NCBI GenBank assembly: GCA_965224815.1
Contig: CBDDAF010000003.1
Coordinates: 558,001-622,000, forward strand
Reading direction: 5' to 3'
DNA: 64,000 nt
Origin: CAYPEL01 sp036479985
GTDB taxonomy: Bacteria > Pseudomonadota > Gammaproteobacteria > DSM-19610
Part shown: in pieces, positions 18,698 through 27,878 of the stretch
Numbering within the stretch: the first letter of the stretch is position 1
Layout: every line of letters starts with the position of its first letter
Notes under the pieces: model-generated
What the model saw: the letters and a program-made list of their open reading frames with translations, nothing else
Databases searched by the model: none
Told to the model about the DNA's origin: nothing
Program-made: the position numbers and the translations under genes

Positions 18698-20372
18698 CTT
18701 CTGCCACCCAGTTTTTAACAACTTGCGCGACTCGTTTAGGGTCTTCGCTGACTACAGACTGTGCGTTTTGCAATGACGATTCATAACTTTGTGCCGGCGC
18801 CTGTAACTGACCCTGTTGTTGCTGCGCTGCACCGCTCAATTGCAGTTGATCATCACTCATTTGAGGGCTGCCATCAGCATTCACGGCTGCAGGTATCATT
18901 CCAGGTGCCGCCATTGCGCCTTGTTTAGCCAGATTATTGAGGATGGGTTTGAGGACACCAAATACCAGGAGTACAAGACCCAGTGCACCAGCCACTTGTT
19001 TGAGAACATCCCAAAGCCATGGCTTTTCAAGCAAAGAGGGTTCCGGGATTGGCTCAATTTCAGGTGGTGGCAGGAATGAAGAGTTAATTACATTCACCGT
19101 ATCACCACGTTGTTCGCTAAAGCCTACAGCTTCTTTAATCAATGTTGTAAAACTTGCCAGTTCTGTAGCATCCCATGGACTGCTGGTGGTTTTGCCTTTG
19201 TCATCGACCGTTTGTTTGTTATCGATCACCACAGCAATTGATAATCGCCGTACTGTCCCGCTTGCCAGTTTGGTATGACTGACCGTTTTATCGAGCTCAT
19301 AATTTCTCACGCTGCGTTTGTGGCTATTACCACGAGTACTTTCTGACTCACTGCTAGACTCGTCACCCTGCGCATTACCTTGTAATTGTCCACTCTCCGG
19401 TGGTTGATTACTCAAAGCACCCGGCACTCCACCCGCACCCGCATTGGAAGAACCAGAGGCATCTGCATTCGAGCTATTAGAATTTGAAAGATTTTCACTG
19501 ATTTGTTCACTACGCAGTGCCGGAAGATCCGGGTTATAGCTTTCCTGCGTACGTTCCGTAACTGTAAAATCGAGATCAGCAGCAACCGTGGCACGGACTT
19601 TACCTTTTCCGACCATGGGTTCAAGCAACTCTTTAATCCGATCGGTAAATGACTTCTCTAGTTTACGGTTGTAGGCAAACTGGCTTGATGTGGCAGCCAT
19701 ACCTTCACTTGACGTTCCATTACTTAACAAGTTTCCATTTTGATCGACTACAGTAATCCCGGCAGGTTCAAGATGGGGAATACTGGATGAGACCAGATGC
19801 ACAATGGCTGCAACCTGTGCTTCATCCAGAGTGCGGCCAGAATATAATTTAGTCATGATAGAGGCGGTCGGTTTACTGCTATCACGTAAAAACACTGTGC
19901 GTTTAGGAATTGCCAGATGTACCCGTGCAGATTCAATATTTCGCAATGCACTGATGGTTCTACTTAACTCACCTTCCAGTGCCCGTTGATAACGAACCGT
20001 TTCAATAAACTGACTGGTACCGTAACCCTGTTCTTTTTCCAATAACTCAAAACCTATAGCATTGCCTTCTGGCAAGCCATCTTTTGCCAGTTCCATTCGT
20101 GCAGTATGCAATTTACGATTCGGCACCATGACCGCGCCTGTGGCCTGATCAACTTTAAACTCAATCCCGGACTTTTGCAGCGCATCAATCACATTACCCG
20201 CGTCCGCGCTTGAAAGATTGCCATACAGCAGCGTATAAGCTGGCGTTTGCGACCAAAGGACTACGGCCACTCCAAGCGCCACACTAGCCGCCAAACCAAT
20301 CATAAGTCCCAGCTGCCGGAGTGCCGGCAATCTTTGAAAACCGGTTACTGTTTCTGCGTTTACAAGTGCCAT
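18690..20372 (-). CDS. fliF: Flagellar MS-ring protein FliF
   Basis: A 560-residue protein with two membrane segments (about 25-45 and about 435-460). Between them lie the periplasmic ring-building motifs (TLLYGNLSSADAGNVIDALQKSGI, then VRYQRALEGELSRTI), and a C-terminal tail (RVAQVVKNWV) binds FliG. It forms the MS ring, the first assembled flagellar structure. The ATG at 20372 is preceded in frame by a TTG; the ATG is preferred. Confidence 0.96.
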   Translation of the reverse strand: MALVNAETVTGFQRLPALRQLGLMIGLAASVALGVAVVLWSQTPAYTLLYGNLSSADAGNVIDALQKSGIEFKVDQATGAVMVPNRKLHTARMELAKDGLPEGNAIGFELLEKEQGYGTSQFIETVRYQRALEGELSRTISALRNIESARVHLAIPKRTVFLRDSSKPTASIMTKLYSGRTLDEAQVAAIVHLVSSSIPHLEPAGITVVDQNGNLLSNGTSSEGMAATSSQFAYNRKLEKSFTDRIKELLEPMVGKGKVRATVAADLDFTVTERTQESYNPDLPALRSEQISENLSNSNSSNADASGSSNAGAGGVPGALSNQPPESGQLQGNAQGDESSSESESTRGNSHKRSVRNYELDKTVSHTKLASGTVRRLSIAVVIDNKQTVDDKGKTTSSPWDATELASFTTLIKEAVGFSEQRGDTVNVINSSFLPPPEIEPIPEPSLLEKPWLWDVLKQVAGALGLVLLVFGVLKPILNNLAKQGAMAAPGMIPAAVNADGSPQMSDDQLQLSGAAQQQQGQLQAPAQSYESSLQNAQSVVSEDPKRVAQVVKNWVAEDG

Positions 20373-20426
20373 CAAAACTCTCTATTTCTATGAAAAGAAT
20401 AAACTGTGTAAATTATTAAAATACAG

Positions 20427-20768
20427 TTACAACTGCATATTCATAATATCGCGGTAGGCATCAACAAGCCGATTCCTGACCTCAGTCATCGCCTGAAAGG
20501 AAACGCTGGCTTTCTGCAAGGAAATCATGACATCACTCAACTCTACTGAGGGATTTCCTGCACTGAAAGATTCAGAAAGCTTACCGGCCTCCATTTGAGT
20601 TGCATTTACTTTATCAATTGAAGTTTTCAGCAAATCTGAAAAACCGGTTTTCCCAACTGCACTATTATTGGCTGCATTAATATTGGATGGGTTATTGTCG
20701 ACACCCTGAGCTGCAGCAGTGAGCTGACGCATCTGTGCAAGAACCTGGTCAACATTTATATTAGTCAT
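20427..20768 (-). CDS. fliE: Flagellar MS-ring/rod adaptor FliE
   Basis: A 113-residue protein with the FliE C-terminal signature (VELSDVMISLQKASVSFQAMTEVRNRLVDAYRDIMNM). It joins the rod to the MS ring and to the FliP pore. It starts 11 bases after the fleR stop, so it is probably cotranscribed with fleSR; I found no sigma-54 site directly ahead of it. Confidence 0.95.
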   Translation of the reverse strand: MTNINVDQVLAQMRQLTAAAQGVDNNPSNINAANNSAVGKTGFSDLLKTSIDKVNATQMEAGKLSESFSAGNPSVELSDVMISLQKASVSFQAMTEVRNRLVDAYRDIMNMQL

Positions 20769-20779
20769 AATTATTACTC

Positions 20780-22123
20780 CTAGGCAGGAATTGCTATGCC
20801 CTGTTCACGCATTTTTGCGAGCTTGTAGCGTAAAGTGCGGGGACTGATACCTAATTTATCGGCAACCACTTTTCGATTACCTGCATCGGCTTCAAGCGCC
20901 TCTACTATTAACTGATATTCGCGGTTTTTAAGATCATTCCCCAAACCACTTTCCTTTTCGTCATGTTCTGCGTCTAGTTCTTGTTCAATACTATTGGCAT
21001 ATTGCTCAGGTTCAAATTGCAAATGCTCAGCTTCAATATGATCACCTTCCAATAAAATTAAGGCGCGCTGAATGACATTATCAAGTTCCCTGACATTACC
21101 AGGCCACTGGTGTTGCAACAAAGCCTGTTCTGCTTTTTTTGTCAGGCATGGGTAACCCTGGCCTTCCACATAATGATTATTTATTAAGCGTTCCGCTAAC
21201 GGCAATATATCTGCAGTTCGTTCGCGCAAAGGTGGGAGATGCAGAGGGAAAACATTAAGCCTGTAAAATAAATCTTCACGGAACCGCCCTGCTGCTACTT
21301 CTTCGCGAATTCGTCTATTGGTGGTAGCCAGTACCCGCACATCCAGCTTAACGACAGTATTTCCACCGAGCCTTTCAACTTCGCGCTCCTGTAAAACCCT
21401 GAGTAGTTTGGCTTGCAAGCCCAGATCCATTTCTGAAATCTCATCCAGCAACAAGGTACCACCCTGAGCTTGTTCAAATTTACCAGCGCGTGCCTGATAA
21501 GCTCCGGTGAAAGCTCCTTTTTCATAACCAAACAATGATGACTCCAACATATTTTCTGGAATCGCAGCACAATTAATAGCGATGAAGGGCCCGTTATTAC
21601 GCGATGATTTTTCGTGAATCAATTGCGCAAACACTTCCTTACCAGTACCTGACTCTCCACTGATCATTACCGTGGCTTCACTGCCAGCAACCCGGGTTGC
21701 TAATATTGCCAGGCGCTGGGTTTTAATATCTTCAGCCACGATTCCGGTGTTCACTTCGACTAATGGCAAATAACGACTGATCATGTTGACCAGCACATCT
21801 GCATCAAATGGTTTAACCAGGTAATCAGCAGCGCCACTGCGCATCGCATCTACGGCCATTTCAATGGTGCCGTACGCAGTCATGAGAATGACTGGAAGCT
21901 CTAAATGATGCGCTTTAATATTCTTGAGTAACTCATGGCCATTCATGCCTTCCATTTGTACATCGCTGACAACAATCTCCGGCAGCGCCTGTTTAATTCT
22001 TTCCAGTGCAGAAAAACCATCCGTCGCAATATCCACTGCGTAACCAGCTATTTCCAATGTGGTGCCTAATGCGCTGCTCAATGCAACATCATCTTCAACA
22101 ATCAATACTGTCGGTTGATTCAT
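20780..22123 (-). CDS. fleR: Sigma-54 response regulator FleR/FlrC
   Basis: A 447-residue NtrC-type activator. The receiver domain (about 1-120) has the acceptor aspartate in VSDVQMEGMNG. The AAA+ domain (about 135-370) carries GESGTGKE, the sigma-54 contact loop GAFTGA and a Walker B (GTLLLDEISEM). A Fis-type helix-turn-helix closes the protein (KVVADKLGISPRTLRYKL). With FleS it activates middle flagellar genes such as hook and rod operons. It overlaps fleS by four bases. Confidence 0.94.
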   Translation of the reverse strand: MNQPTVLIVEDDVALSSALGTTLEIAGYAVDIATDGFSALERIKQALPEIVVSDVQMEGMNGHELLKNIKAHHLELPVILMTAYGTIEMAVDAMRSGAADYLVKPFDADVLVNMISRYLPLVEVNTGIVAEDIKTQRLAILATRVAGSEATVMISGESGTGKEVFAQLIHEKSSRNNGPFIAINCAAIPENMLESSLFGYEKGAFTGAYQARAGKFEQAQGGTLLLDEISEMDLGLQAKLLRVLQEREVERLGGNTVVKLDVRVLATTNRRIREEVAAGRFREDLFYRLNVFPLHLPPLRERTADILPLAERLINNHYVEGQGYPCLTKKAEQALLQHQWPGNVRELDNVIQRALILLEGDHIEAEHLQFEPEQYANSIEQELDAEHDEKESGLGNDLKNREYQLIVEALEADAGNRKVVADKLGISPRTLRYKLAKMREQGIAIPA

Positions 22124-23340
22124 TGGATGCTACTCTGCTCAGACCGGCTCTTATTAAATGCCACGCTCTGCAGATGACTGGGCATGTTCTGCTGCCTACT
22201 TGCAGGCAACTCAATGATGAAACATGCACCACCGTTGTTCTTTGTATTAGCTAAATACACATTGCCTCCATGCGATTCAACAACAGTACGAACCACAGGC
22301 AATCCAAGCCCGGTACCATTGTTGCGGGTTGTAAAAAATGGCTCAAAAATATGTTCGCCTAGTTGGTTCTCAATTCCTGGGCCGTTGTCTTGTAGTGACA
22401 ACTTTAATATGTTGTCCTCTTGTTTAATTTGCCATGTCAGTTGAGCATTGTTACCACTCGCACGCAATGCATTGGCGACAAGATTTGACAATGCCCCAAA
22501 TAATGAAACTGGATTTCCATACAAGGTAAATGGGCAGTCGTCCTTGATAACTTTCCACTCTGCATTAACTGACTGTAATTGAGGAGTTAGAGAAACACGT
22601 ACTTGCTCAATCAAATCAACTAATGAAATCAATTCATCACTACTGCTGCCACCGTGCGAAAATACCAGCATGTCATTAATCATTTGGTCAAGGTGATGCA
22701 ATCCCGACAGAAGTTGTTGACTGGAATGCATGCGCTGTTTCGGACTGGCCTGGGGTTTATTCAAATGGGATGCATAAAGCAGCGCTGTTGCCAGAGGAGT
22801 TCTTAGTTGATGTGCTAATCGGGCGGTCATTTCACCCATCGCGGTTAACCGTTCCTGGCGATTCACCTGTTTCTGCAACGCACGGGTTTCAGTAACATCC
22901 TGCACTAATAATATACAACCTCCATTAGTCTCTAATGGTCGGCGAGATATATTAACGATACGCGCATCGGGGAGTTGCAAATCATTACCGTCCCCACTGT
23001 CTGATAATTTTTGCGGGAGTATATCGCGCCAGAGCTTGGTTAGCAGAGGTTGCCGGAAAATTTGCAGGGCAGCCGGATTACATTCGCAGATGACACCTTG
23101 TGCATCCAGCACAATGACACCACCTGGCAGTGTTCCTAATAGAACACCTAATCGCTCGGCCAGTTGTTCCTTTTCTGTCAGTTGCTTAAGACGTTCGCTA
23201 CGCGCGGCATACAATTCACGTGTTAACGAAGTAACACGATCCTGTAAACCCTGGTAGGTATCCTGCAATTGCTCAGATAATTCACTGAACTGGTCAAATG
23301 CATCCTGCAATTGTTGACTAGCTTTTATCTGCTGGCTCAT
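22120..23340 (-). CDS. fleS: Flagellar sensor histidine kinase FleS/FlrB
   Basis: A 406-residue soluble kinase with an N-terminal coiled coil (about 1-65), a PAS domain (about 70-165; GTLPGGVIVLDAQGVICECN), HisKA (RLAHQLRTPLATAL with the phospho-His) and HATPase (DNGPGIENQLGEHIFEPFFTT, GTGLGLPVV). No membrane segment is seen. The ATG at 23340 has AAGG ahead and lies about 43 bases after the expected sigma-54 start site; a further-upstream start at 23382 would coincide with that site. Confidence 0.93.
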   Translation of the reverse strand: MSQQIKASQQLQDAFDQFSELSEQLQDTYQGLQDRVTSLTRELYAARSERLKQLTEKEQLAERLGVLLGTLPGGVIVLDAQGVICECNPAALQIFRQPLLTKLWRDILPQKLSDSGDGNDLQLPDARIVNISRRPLETNGGCILLVQDVTETRALQKQVNRQERLTAMGEMTARLAHQLRTPLATALLYASHLNKPQASPKQRMHSSQQLLSGLHHLDQMINDMLVFSHGGSSSDELISLVDLIEQVRVSLTPQLQSVNAEWKVIKDDCPFTLYGNPVSLFGALSNLVANALRASGNNAQLTWQIKQEDNILKLSLQDNGPGIENQLGEHIFEPFFTTRNNGTGLGLPVVRTVVESHGGNVYLANTKNNGGACFIIELPASRQQNMPSHLQSVAFNKSRSEQSSIQ

Positions 23341-23393
23341 GAAAGGCCTTGCTCCCGATTCGTCTATTGGGCATTTGCCCACGCGAATTTGAT

Positions 23394-23409
23394 TGCAAGG
23401 AGTATGCCC
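23394..23409 (-). promoter_or_regulatory. Sigma-54 promoter of fleSR
   Basis: Minus strand GGGCAT-N5-TTGCA with GG-N10-GC spacing: five of six at -24 and a perfect -12. It lies between fleQ and fleS, as expected if FleQ switches on fleSR. Confidence 0.75.
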
Positions 23410-23463
23410 GAAGGCATCAAGCCATATAAATCAATAAGTTATAATTGAATAATTGGGGTCGCG

Positions 23464-24924
23464 TCAAACTCTCGGCGCTTCCTCGTTACGATGAAGGCCA
23501 TATTTCCGAAGTTTTTCAACTAATGTAGTACGGCGCATACCAAGACGTTTGGCCGCTCTGGCGACTACACCGTTAGCATCGTCCAGTGCCTGTTTGATGA
23601 AACCAACTTCCAGATTACTCAGATGTTCTTTTAGATCAAGACCATCACGCGGTAAACGCGGCTCTGTTTCCAGATCATAGTGTACGGGTTGATTGGTGAG
23701 CATTTCGTCGCTGAATACCGGTTGATCGGAATTACCTTCAACATCACTCTGGAATTTCTCTGGCAGATCGGTTACATCGACGATGCCAAATGGGTATAAA
23801 ATTGCCAGACGCTCAATTAAATTTGCCAGCTCACGAACATTCCCTGGCCAATTGTATTGACAGAGAGTAACCATTGCCGCCTGGGTTAAACGCACTGAGC
23901 CACGTTTTTCATGTTCAATACGGCGGATCAACTCATTTGCCAGCAAGGGAATATCTTCAGTACGATCACGCAGTGGTGGCATTTCAATTGGAAAAACATT
24001 TAAGCGATAAAAAAGATCTTCGCGGAAATTTCCCTCAGTAATGGCCTCTTCAAGATTCCGGTGTGTCGCTGCAATAATACGTACATTTGCTTTAATTGGT
24101 TTGTTGCTGCCAACCCGCTCAAAAACCCGTTCCTGCAAGACGCGCAATAACTTCACCTGCATAGGCAAGCTCATATCGCCAATTTCATCAAGGAACAAAG
24201 TGCCTTTCTCGGCCAATTCAAAACGTCCCTGGCGGGTACTGATAGCACCGGTAAAGGCACCTTTCTCATGACCAAATAATTCCGATTCGAGTAAATCGGC
24301 TGGTATTGCGCCACAATTGACAGGCACAAACGATTCATTACGGCGCGTTGAATAGTAGTGCAAATTACGTGCTACAACTTCCTTACCGGTTCCGGAATCA
24401 CCCAGAATCAGGACATTGGCATCAGAATCAGCAACCTGCTGAATCATTCGGCGAACTTGTTGCACTGAACGACTGGTGCCGACCAGACTTCGGAATAAAT
24501 CTACTGGACGTTGTTGTGCGCCATCGCGCTGTGTTTCGCGATACACTTCAGCCTGATGCAGGGCGCTGGTTAGTTGCGAATAACGCGCAGGCAACCCAAT
24601 CCGGCCAAGAATGCAGGAACTCGCTTCAATCGCGACAGTAGGTTCTTTGTCTTTTTCGGCAAGAAAAAATATCGGTAAGTGCTCATCAAAAACATGCACT
24701 TCTTTGAGTAATTTTTGCAGCGCTTTGTCAGATTTACAACTGCCGATCAAAACCGCCAGAAGTTCATCTGAACTATCAATACCTTCTTTCCAGTTCGCAC
24801 AATTCTGCGTCCAGATAGAGTCACGATTGATAAATTGCAGGACTGCTTGCAGTTCATGACCACGGTCAGAATCTGCTTCAATAACCAGCACCCTGGGTTC
24901 GTCAGTTGACAAGGATTCTCCCAT
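23464..24924 (-). CDS. fleQ: Flagellar master regulator FleQ/FlrA
   Basis: A 486-residue sigma-54 activator at the top of the flagellar cascade. It has an N-terminal receiver-like FleQ domain (about 1-125) that lacks the usual phospho-acceptor layout, an AAA+ domain (about 140-375) with GDSGTGKE, GAFTGA and GTLFLDEIGDM, and a Fis-type helix-turn-helix (VARAAKRLGMRRTTLVEKL). In Pseudomonas FleQ also binds c-di-GMP and FleN. The ATG at 24924 is preferred over an in-frame TTG at 24930. It is a separate unit upstream of fleSR. Confidence 0.94.
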   Translation of the reverse strand: MGESLSTDEPRVLVIEADSDRGHELQAVLQFINRDSIWTQNCANWKEGIDSSDELLAVLIGSCKSDKALQKLLKEVHVFDEHLPIFFLAEKDKEPTVAIEASSCILGRIGLPARYSQLTSALHQAEVYRETQRDGAQQRPVDLFRSLVGTSRSVQQVRRMIQQVADSDANVLILGDSGTGKEVVARNLHYYSTRRNESFVPVNCGAIPADLLESELFGHEKGAFTGAISTRQGRFELAEKGTLFLDEIGDMSLPMQVKLLRVLQERVFERVGSNKPIKANVRIIAATHRNLEEAITEGNFREDLFYRLNVFPIEMPPLRDRTEDIPLLANELIRRIEHEKRGSVRLTQAAMVTLCQYNWPGNVRELANLIERLAILYPFGIVDVTDLPEKFQSDVEGNSDQPVFSDEMLTNQPVHYDLETEPRLPRDGLDLKEHLSNLEVGFIKQALDDANGVVARAAKRLGMRRTTLVEKLRKYGLHRNEEAPRV

Positions 24925-24930
24925 CGTCAA

Positions 24931-25231
24931 TGCCCGCCTTATTTTTGGTAGTTACATTCAAAGGTTACAGACTAAATAGCAGCGAAAGTTAAGCATTGTT
25001 GGGAAGGAATGTCAAAATATTGTCTATGCACAAGATTTGTGCGGAAGTGGGCACAGCCTATTGATTTACTGAAAAATAATCTAAAAGTATCCGAGCCTGC
25101 CTCAGACAGGGAATACAAGTAGCAATGGATACTCAAATTATAAACAACAGCTTAAGCTGTTTTTATTATCTACTTTCGTAATTTAAGGGGGTGTCAGGCC
25201 AGGTATATCGATGAAAATGACGTCCGGCAAT
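24931..25231. other. fleQ upstream region
   Basis: A 301-base gap between fliT and fleQ. It should contain the fleQ promoter and the end of the fliC-fliT unit. A small palindromic hairpin with flanking T-runs lies at 25146-25161. No coding region is recognised and no sigma-54 or sigma-28 site was seen, which fits fleQ being under the housekeeping sigma factor. Confidence 0.6.
25146..25161. terminator. Possible bidirectional terminator after fliT
   Basis: Stem AACAGC/GCTGTT with a TTAA loop, T-rich on both sides. It lies about 70 bases after the fliT stop. The better T-run is on the plus strand. Confidence 0.5.
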
Positions 25232-25552
25232 TTAAACTGAACACTTTTGATAAGCCTTGATAGCTTCCCGGCCAGTACCAATCGATTGCAACTGCCCAGC
25301 AACCGTAGCTTGATAAGCTGATAACCGTTCGGTGATTAACGCATTGATGCGTAACATTTCCTGAATTGCAGTCCTGACTTCGTTTACATTTTCGCTACCA
25401 CTTGGAATAGTAGTCAGTGCCTGCTCAACTAAAGGTTCCCTTTCAGTTTCCAGCTTTATAAGCGCTTCCCACTGATCTTTTTCAGCGTGAACAAGCATTT
25501 GTTGGCTAAATTGTAATACTTTCTGCAGAGCCTGTTTTTGTTTTACTGACAT
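25232..25552 (-). CDS. fliT: FliT-like flagellar chaperone
   Basis: A 106-residue helical protein (MSVKQKQALQKVLQFSQQM, then AEKDQWEALIKLETEREPLVE) of the FliT type, the export chaperone for the filament cap FliD. The frame extends upstream into fliS, but the ATG at 25552, seven bases after fliS, gives the usual FliT length. FliT sequences are poorly conserved; the call rests on size, the W/E-rich pattern and its place after fliD-fliS. Confidence 0.8.
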   Translation of the reverse strand: MSVKQKQALQKVLQFSQQMLVHAEKDQWEALIKLETEREPLVEQALTTIPSGSENVNEVRTAIQEMLRINALITERLSAYQATVAGQLQSIGTGREAIKAYQKCSV

Positions 25553-25559
25553 AATCAAA

Positions 25560-25973
25560 TCAGGTGGTAACACCAGTGCTCTCAACATTAGCAATGGTAT
25601 CCCAGGCTTCCTTGATCTGATGCATTAAGGCCATAACTTCATCCAGTATTTCAGGCTCATTAGATAAATTTGCATCGATCAGCCTACGCACCATGTAATC
25701 GTATATATCATCAAGATTCTGCGCTATATCACCGCCAGCTTCTTTGTCCAGGCTCATACGTAAACCATCCACGATCGAGATCGCACAGGTAATACTCTTT
25801 GCTTTTTCGCCTAATTCCTTGCGTTCCATCTGTAAACGGGCAATGCGAATTTTATCCTGCACACCTTCCATCAACATCTGCACCAGGCGATGTGGGCTGG
25901 CTGTATTTATACTGGTTTCAACAGCTGTCTGACTATACTGATGCAATGCATTTTGAATGTTTACATGACTCAT
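25560..25973 (-). CDS. fliS: Flagellin export chaperone FliS
   Basis: A 137-residue four-helix protein with FliS motifs (SPHRLVQMLMEGVQDKIRIAR, then AKSITCAISIVDGLRMSLD and YDYMVRRLIDANL). It binds flagellin in the cytosol and hands it to the export gate. It lies between fliD and fliT. Confidence 0.95.
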   Translation of the reverse strand: MSHVNIQNALHQYSQTAVETSINTASPHRLVQMLMEGVQDKIRIARLQMERKELGEKAKSITCAISIVDGLRMSLDKEAGGDIAQNLDDIYDYMVRRLIDANLSNEPEILDEVMALMHQIKEAWDTIANVESTGVTT

Positions 25974-26004
25974 TGATTATCCTCTATTCAATCCTTGATC
26001 TGTG

Positions 26005-27324
26005 TTAACCAATACTGGGTAAAGCAGAAAGCTGTGATGTCAGAAAGGCGCTGGTGCCGTTAAGCTGACCCATTAAGGTATCCAGCGCAGTAAATTGAGC
26101 CCGCAACCGGCGCTCGGTTAATGTCAGACGAAACTCCAAGCCTTCTATTCTACGATCGGCATTATCAATCCTGGAATTAATTCCGTCCTCTCTGGAATCG
26201 ATCAAACCATCAATGTCTAGAAGGTTAGTAACAGCTGCATCGAGGCGGAAAAGGTAACCCTGGTCATCGTGCGCAAACAGTTCAGAAACAGAGTCAAACT
26301 CTGAATTCACCGCCGTTTCCAGGTCACCGGCATTCAGCGTCATCGTACCATCCCGCAAAATGCTTAAGCCAATATCACTCAGATGCGTGAAACTGCCAGT
26401 TAATCCAACTGGATCCGTATTCAATACAGTTCTTAATCGGCGTTCAATGCTACGTAATGATCCATCATTACCCAGATCACCATTACTTAGCTCATCCAGT
26501 GCAGTATTAAAACCGTTATAAGCATCGACAAAGGATTGTACAGATGCCGTGACTTTCTCCAGATCACGTACCACGGTTAATTCAGCAGGCGTGGTTGTCT
26601 CGGCGAGCAAGTTAATGGTCAGACCATCAATCGCATCGGTAATGATATTGCTTGAACGAGTAATTGTGTACAACCCATCTACTAATAGCTCAGCATCTTC
26701 AGCCACACTGATGTCTGTAAATCCGAGGTCAGTTCCAATACTGCCGGTAGAACTCAACACCATACTATTAGCCACACCGGATTCATTCGTTGTTAACACC
26801 AGGTAATGGTTGTCTACATCTTCGTTGATGATGACAGCAGACACACCGATATTATTTGGACTTTTATTTATCTCATCTCTAATTTGTTCAAGCGTTTTAC
26901 CACCGGCATCCACACTGAACGATTCCAGCCCAATGCTCACAGTAAACTGATCGCCTGCATTGCCTAAAATTGTAGTATCCGTATCTAAAATCGAAACTGA
27001 GCCCATTTTATGGTTTTCAGCAAGATTATTGATTTGTATATCGGTACTACCAATGGCCGCCGCACTGCTGGCTGAAACCGTAAAGGCATCCTCATCGCTG
27101 GAGCTTGCCTTGAAGATTTTGAATGAATCCAGCGAACGTAAACCGGTTATCGAGCTTTGATAGTTCGATAAGGTGCTTTTGAGTTGTCCAAATGCACTTA
27201 ACTGCGCATTCAAATCGACTTTATCCTGCTCAAGCAGATCCAGTGGACGACGCTCAAGCGCCATCAGCTGTTCGACAACAGCGTTAACGTCTAGACCCGA
27301 TCCAACACCTGGAATACTGAGCAT
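26005..27324 (-). CDS. fliD: Flagellar filament cap protein FliD
   Basis: A 439-residue protein starting with the FliD N-terminal signature (SIPGVGSGLDVNAVVEQLMALERRP). The C-terminal coiled region (RLTLTERRLRAQFTALDTLMGQLNGTSAFL) is typical. It caps the filament tip and folds incoming flagellin. A sigma-54-like promoter precedes it, so it can be made before flagellin. Confidence 0.95.
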   Translation of the reverse strand: MLSIPGVGSGLDVNAVVEQLMALERRPLDLLEQDKVDLNAQLSAFGQLKSTLSNYQSSITGLRSLDSFKIFKASSSDEDAFTVSASSAAAIGSTDIQINNLAENHKMGSVSILDTDTTILGNAGDQFTVSIGLESFSVDAGGKTLEQIRDEINKSPNNIGVSAVIINEDVDNHYLVLTTNESGVANSMVLSSTGSIGTDLGFTDISVAEDAELLVDGLYTITRSSNIITDAIDGLTINLLAETTTPAELTVVRDLEKVTASVQSFVDAYNGFNTALDELSNGDLGNDGSLRSIERRLRTVLNTDPVGLTGSFTHLSDIGLSILRDGTMTLNAGDLETAVNSEFDSVSELFAHDDQGYLFRLDAAVTNLLDIDGLIDSREDGINSRIDNADRRIEGLEFRLTLTERRLRAQFTALDTLMGQLNGTSAFLTSQLSALPSIG

Positions 27325-27378
27325 ATTTTTCCTTAATCCTAAAATTCTAATAAATGCTTATCTGTTGCTTCTGTAATA

Positions 27379-27394
27379 AGCAAAAGTGATACCA
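27379..27394 (-). promoter_or_regulatory. Sigma-54 promoter candidate of fliD
   Basis: Minus strand TGGTAT-N5-TTGCT with GG-N10-GC spacing: four of six at -24 and a perfect -12. It begins just after the flaG stop and would start transcription about 44 bases before the fliD ATG. In Pseudomonas fliD is likewise sigma-54 dependent. Confidence 0.65.
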
Positions 27395-27395
27395 A

Positions 27396-27791
27396 CTAAG
27401 CCAATTCCTGGAAGATCAGACTTTCATCTTTGTCTAGATGGTTAGCTAGCTGCACCAATCTTTCATGTGGAATCTGCCGAATGACTTCTCTGGTTTCAGA
27501 ATCCAGTACAGTGATTACGGTTTGGCCACTGTCTTTATCAATTTTAAACTGCAAATCACGCTGATGGTTCTGCACATATTCACTCATCTGGCTTACGATC
27601 GTTTCGACCTTGCTGGCTATTGATTTTGCGTCATGAACGGTTTTCTGCGGCAGATCTTGACCTGTGCTGGCCATTTCTTTCCGCTGATTGATGGTGGGTA
27701 TCATTTCCGGGCGATCATTGCCCTGAGACACCTGGGTCGTTCCTTGTCCCCGAACCTGGATACCAGGTTGAATAATCAATTCGGATGACAT
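27396..27791 (-). CDS. flaG: FlaG family flagellar protein
   Basis: A 131-residue protein whose C-terminal half has the FlaG pattern (LQFKIDKDSGQTVITVLDSETREVIRQIPHERLVQLAN). FlaG influences filament length in several polar flagellates. It lies between fliC and fliD, the conserved position, after the hairpin that follows fliC. Confidence 0.92.
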   Translation of the reverse strand: MSSELIIQPGIQVRGQGTTQVSQGNDRPEMIPTINQRKEMASTGQDLPQKTVHDAKSIASKVETIVSQMSEYVQNHQRDLQFKIDKDSGQTVITVLDSETREVIRQIPHERLVQLANHLDKDESLIFQELA

Positions 27792-27818
27792 GGTGTACCT
27801 CTTTACTTGAAAGGCATT

Positions 27819-27845
27819 CCGGATGGTGCAGAAAGCACCATCCGG
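27819..27845 (-). terminator. Hairpin between fliC and flaG
   Basis: A perfect 11-base-pair stem (CCGGATGGTGC/GCACCATCCGG) with a five-base loop, about 34 bases after the fliC stop. On the minus strand it is followed by AATGCCTTTC, a weak T-run, so it may end most fliC transcripts or protect their 3' ends while allowing some readthrough to flaG. Confidence 0.75.
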
Positions 27846-27878
27846 TTCCTTTTACAAATTACTACTTAGAGCTAGTGC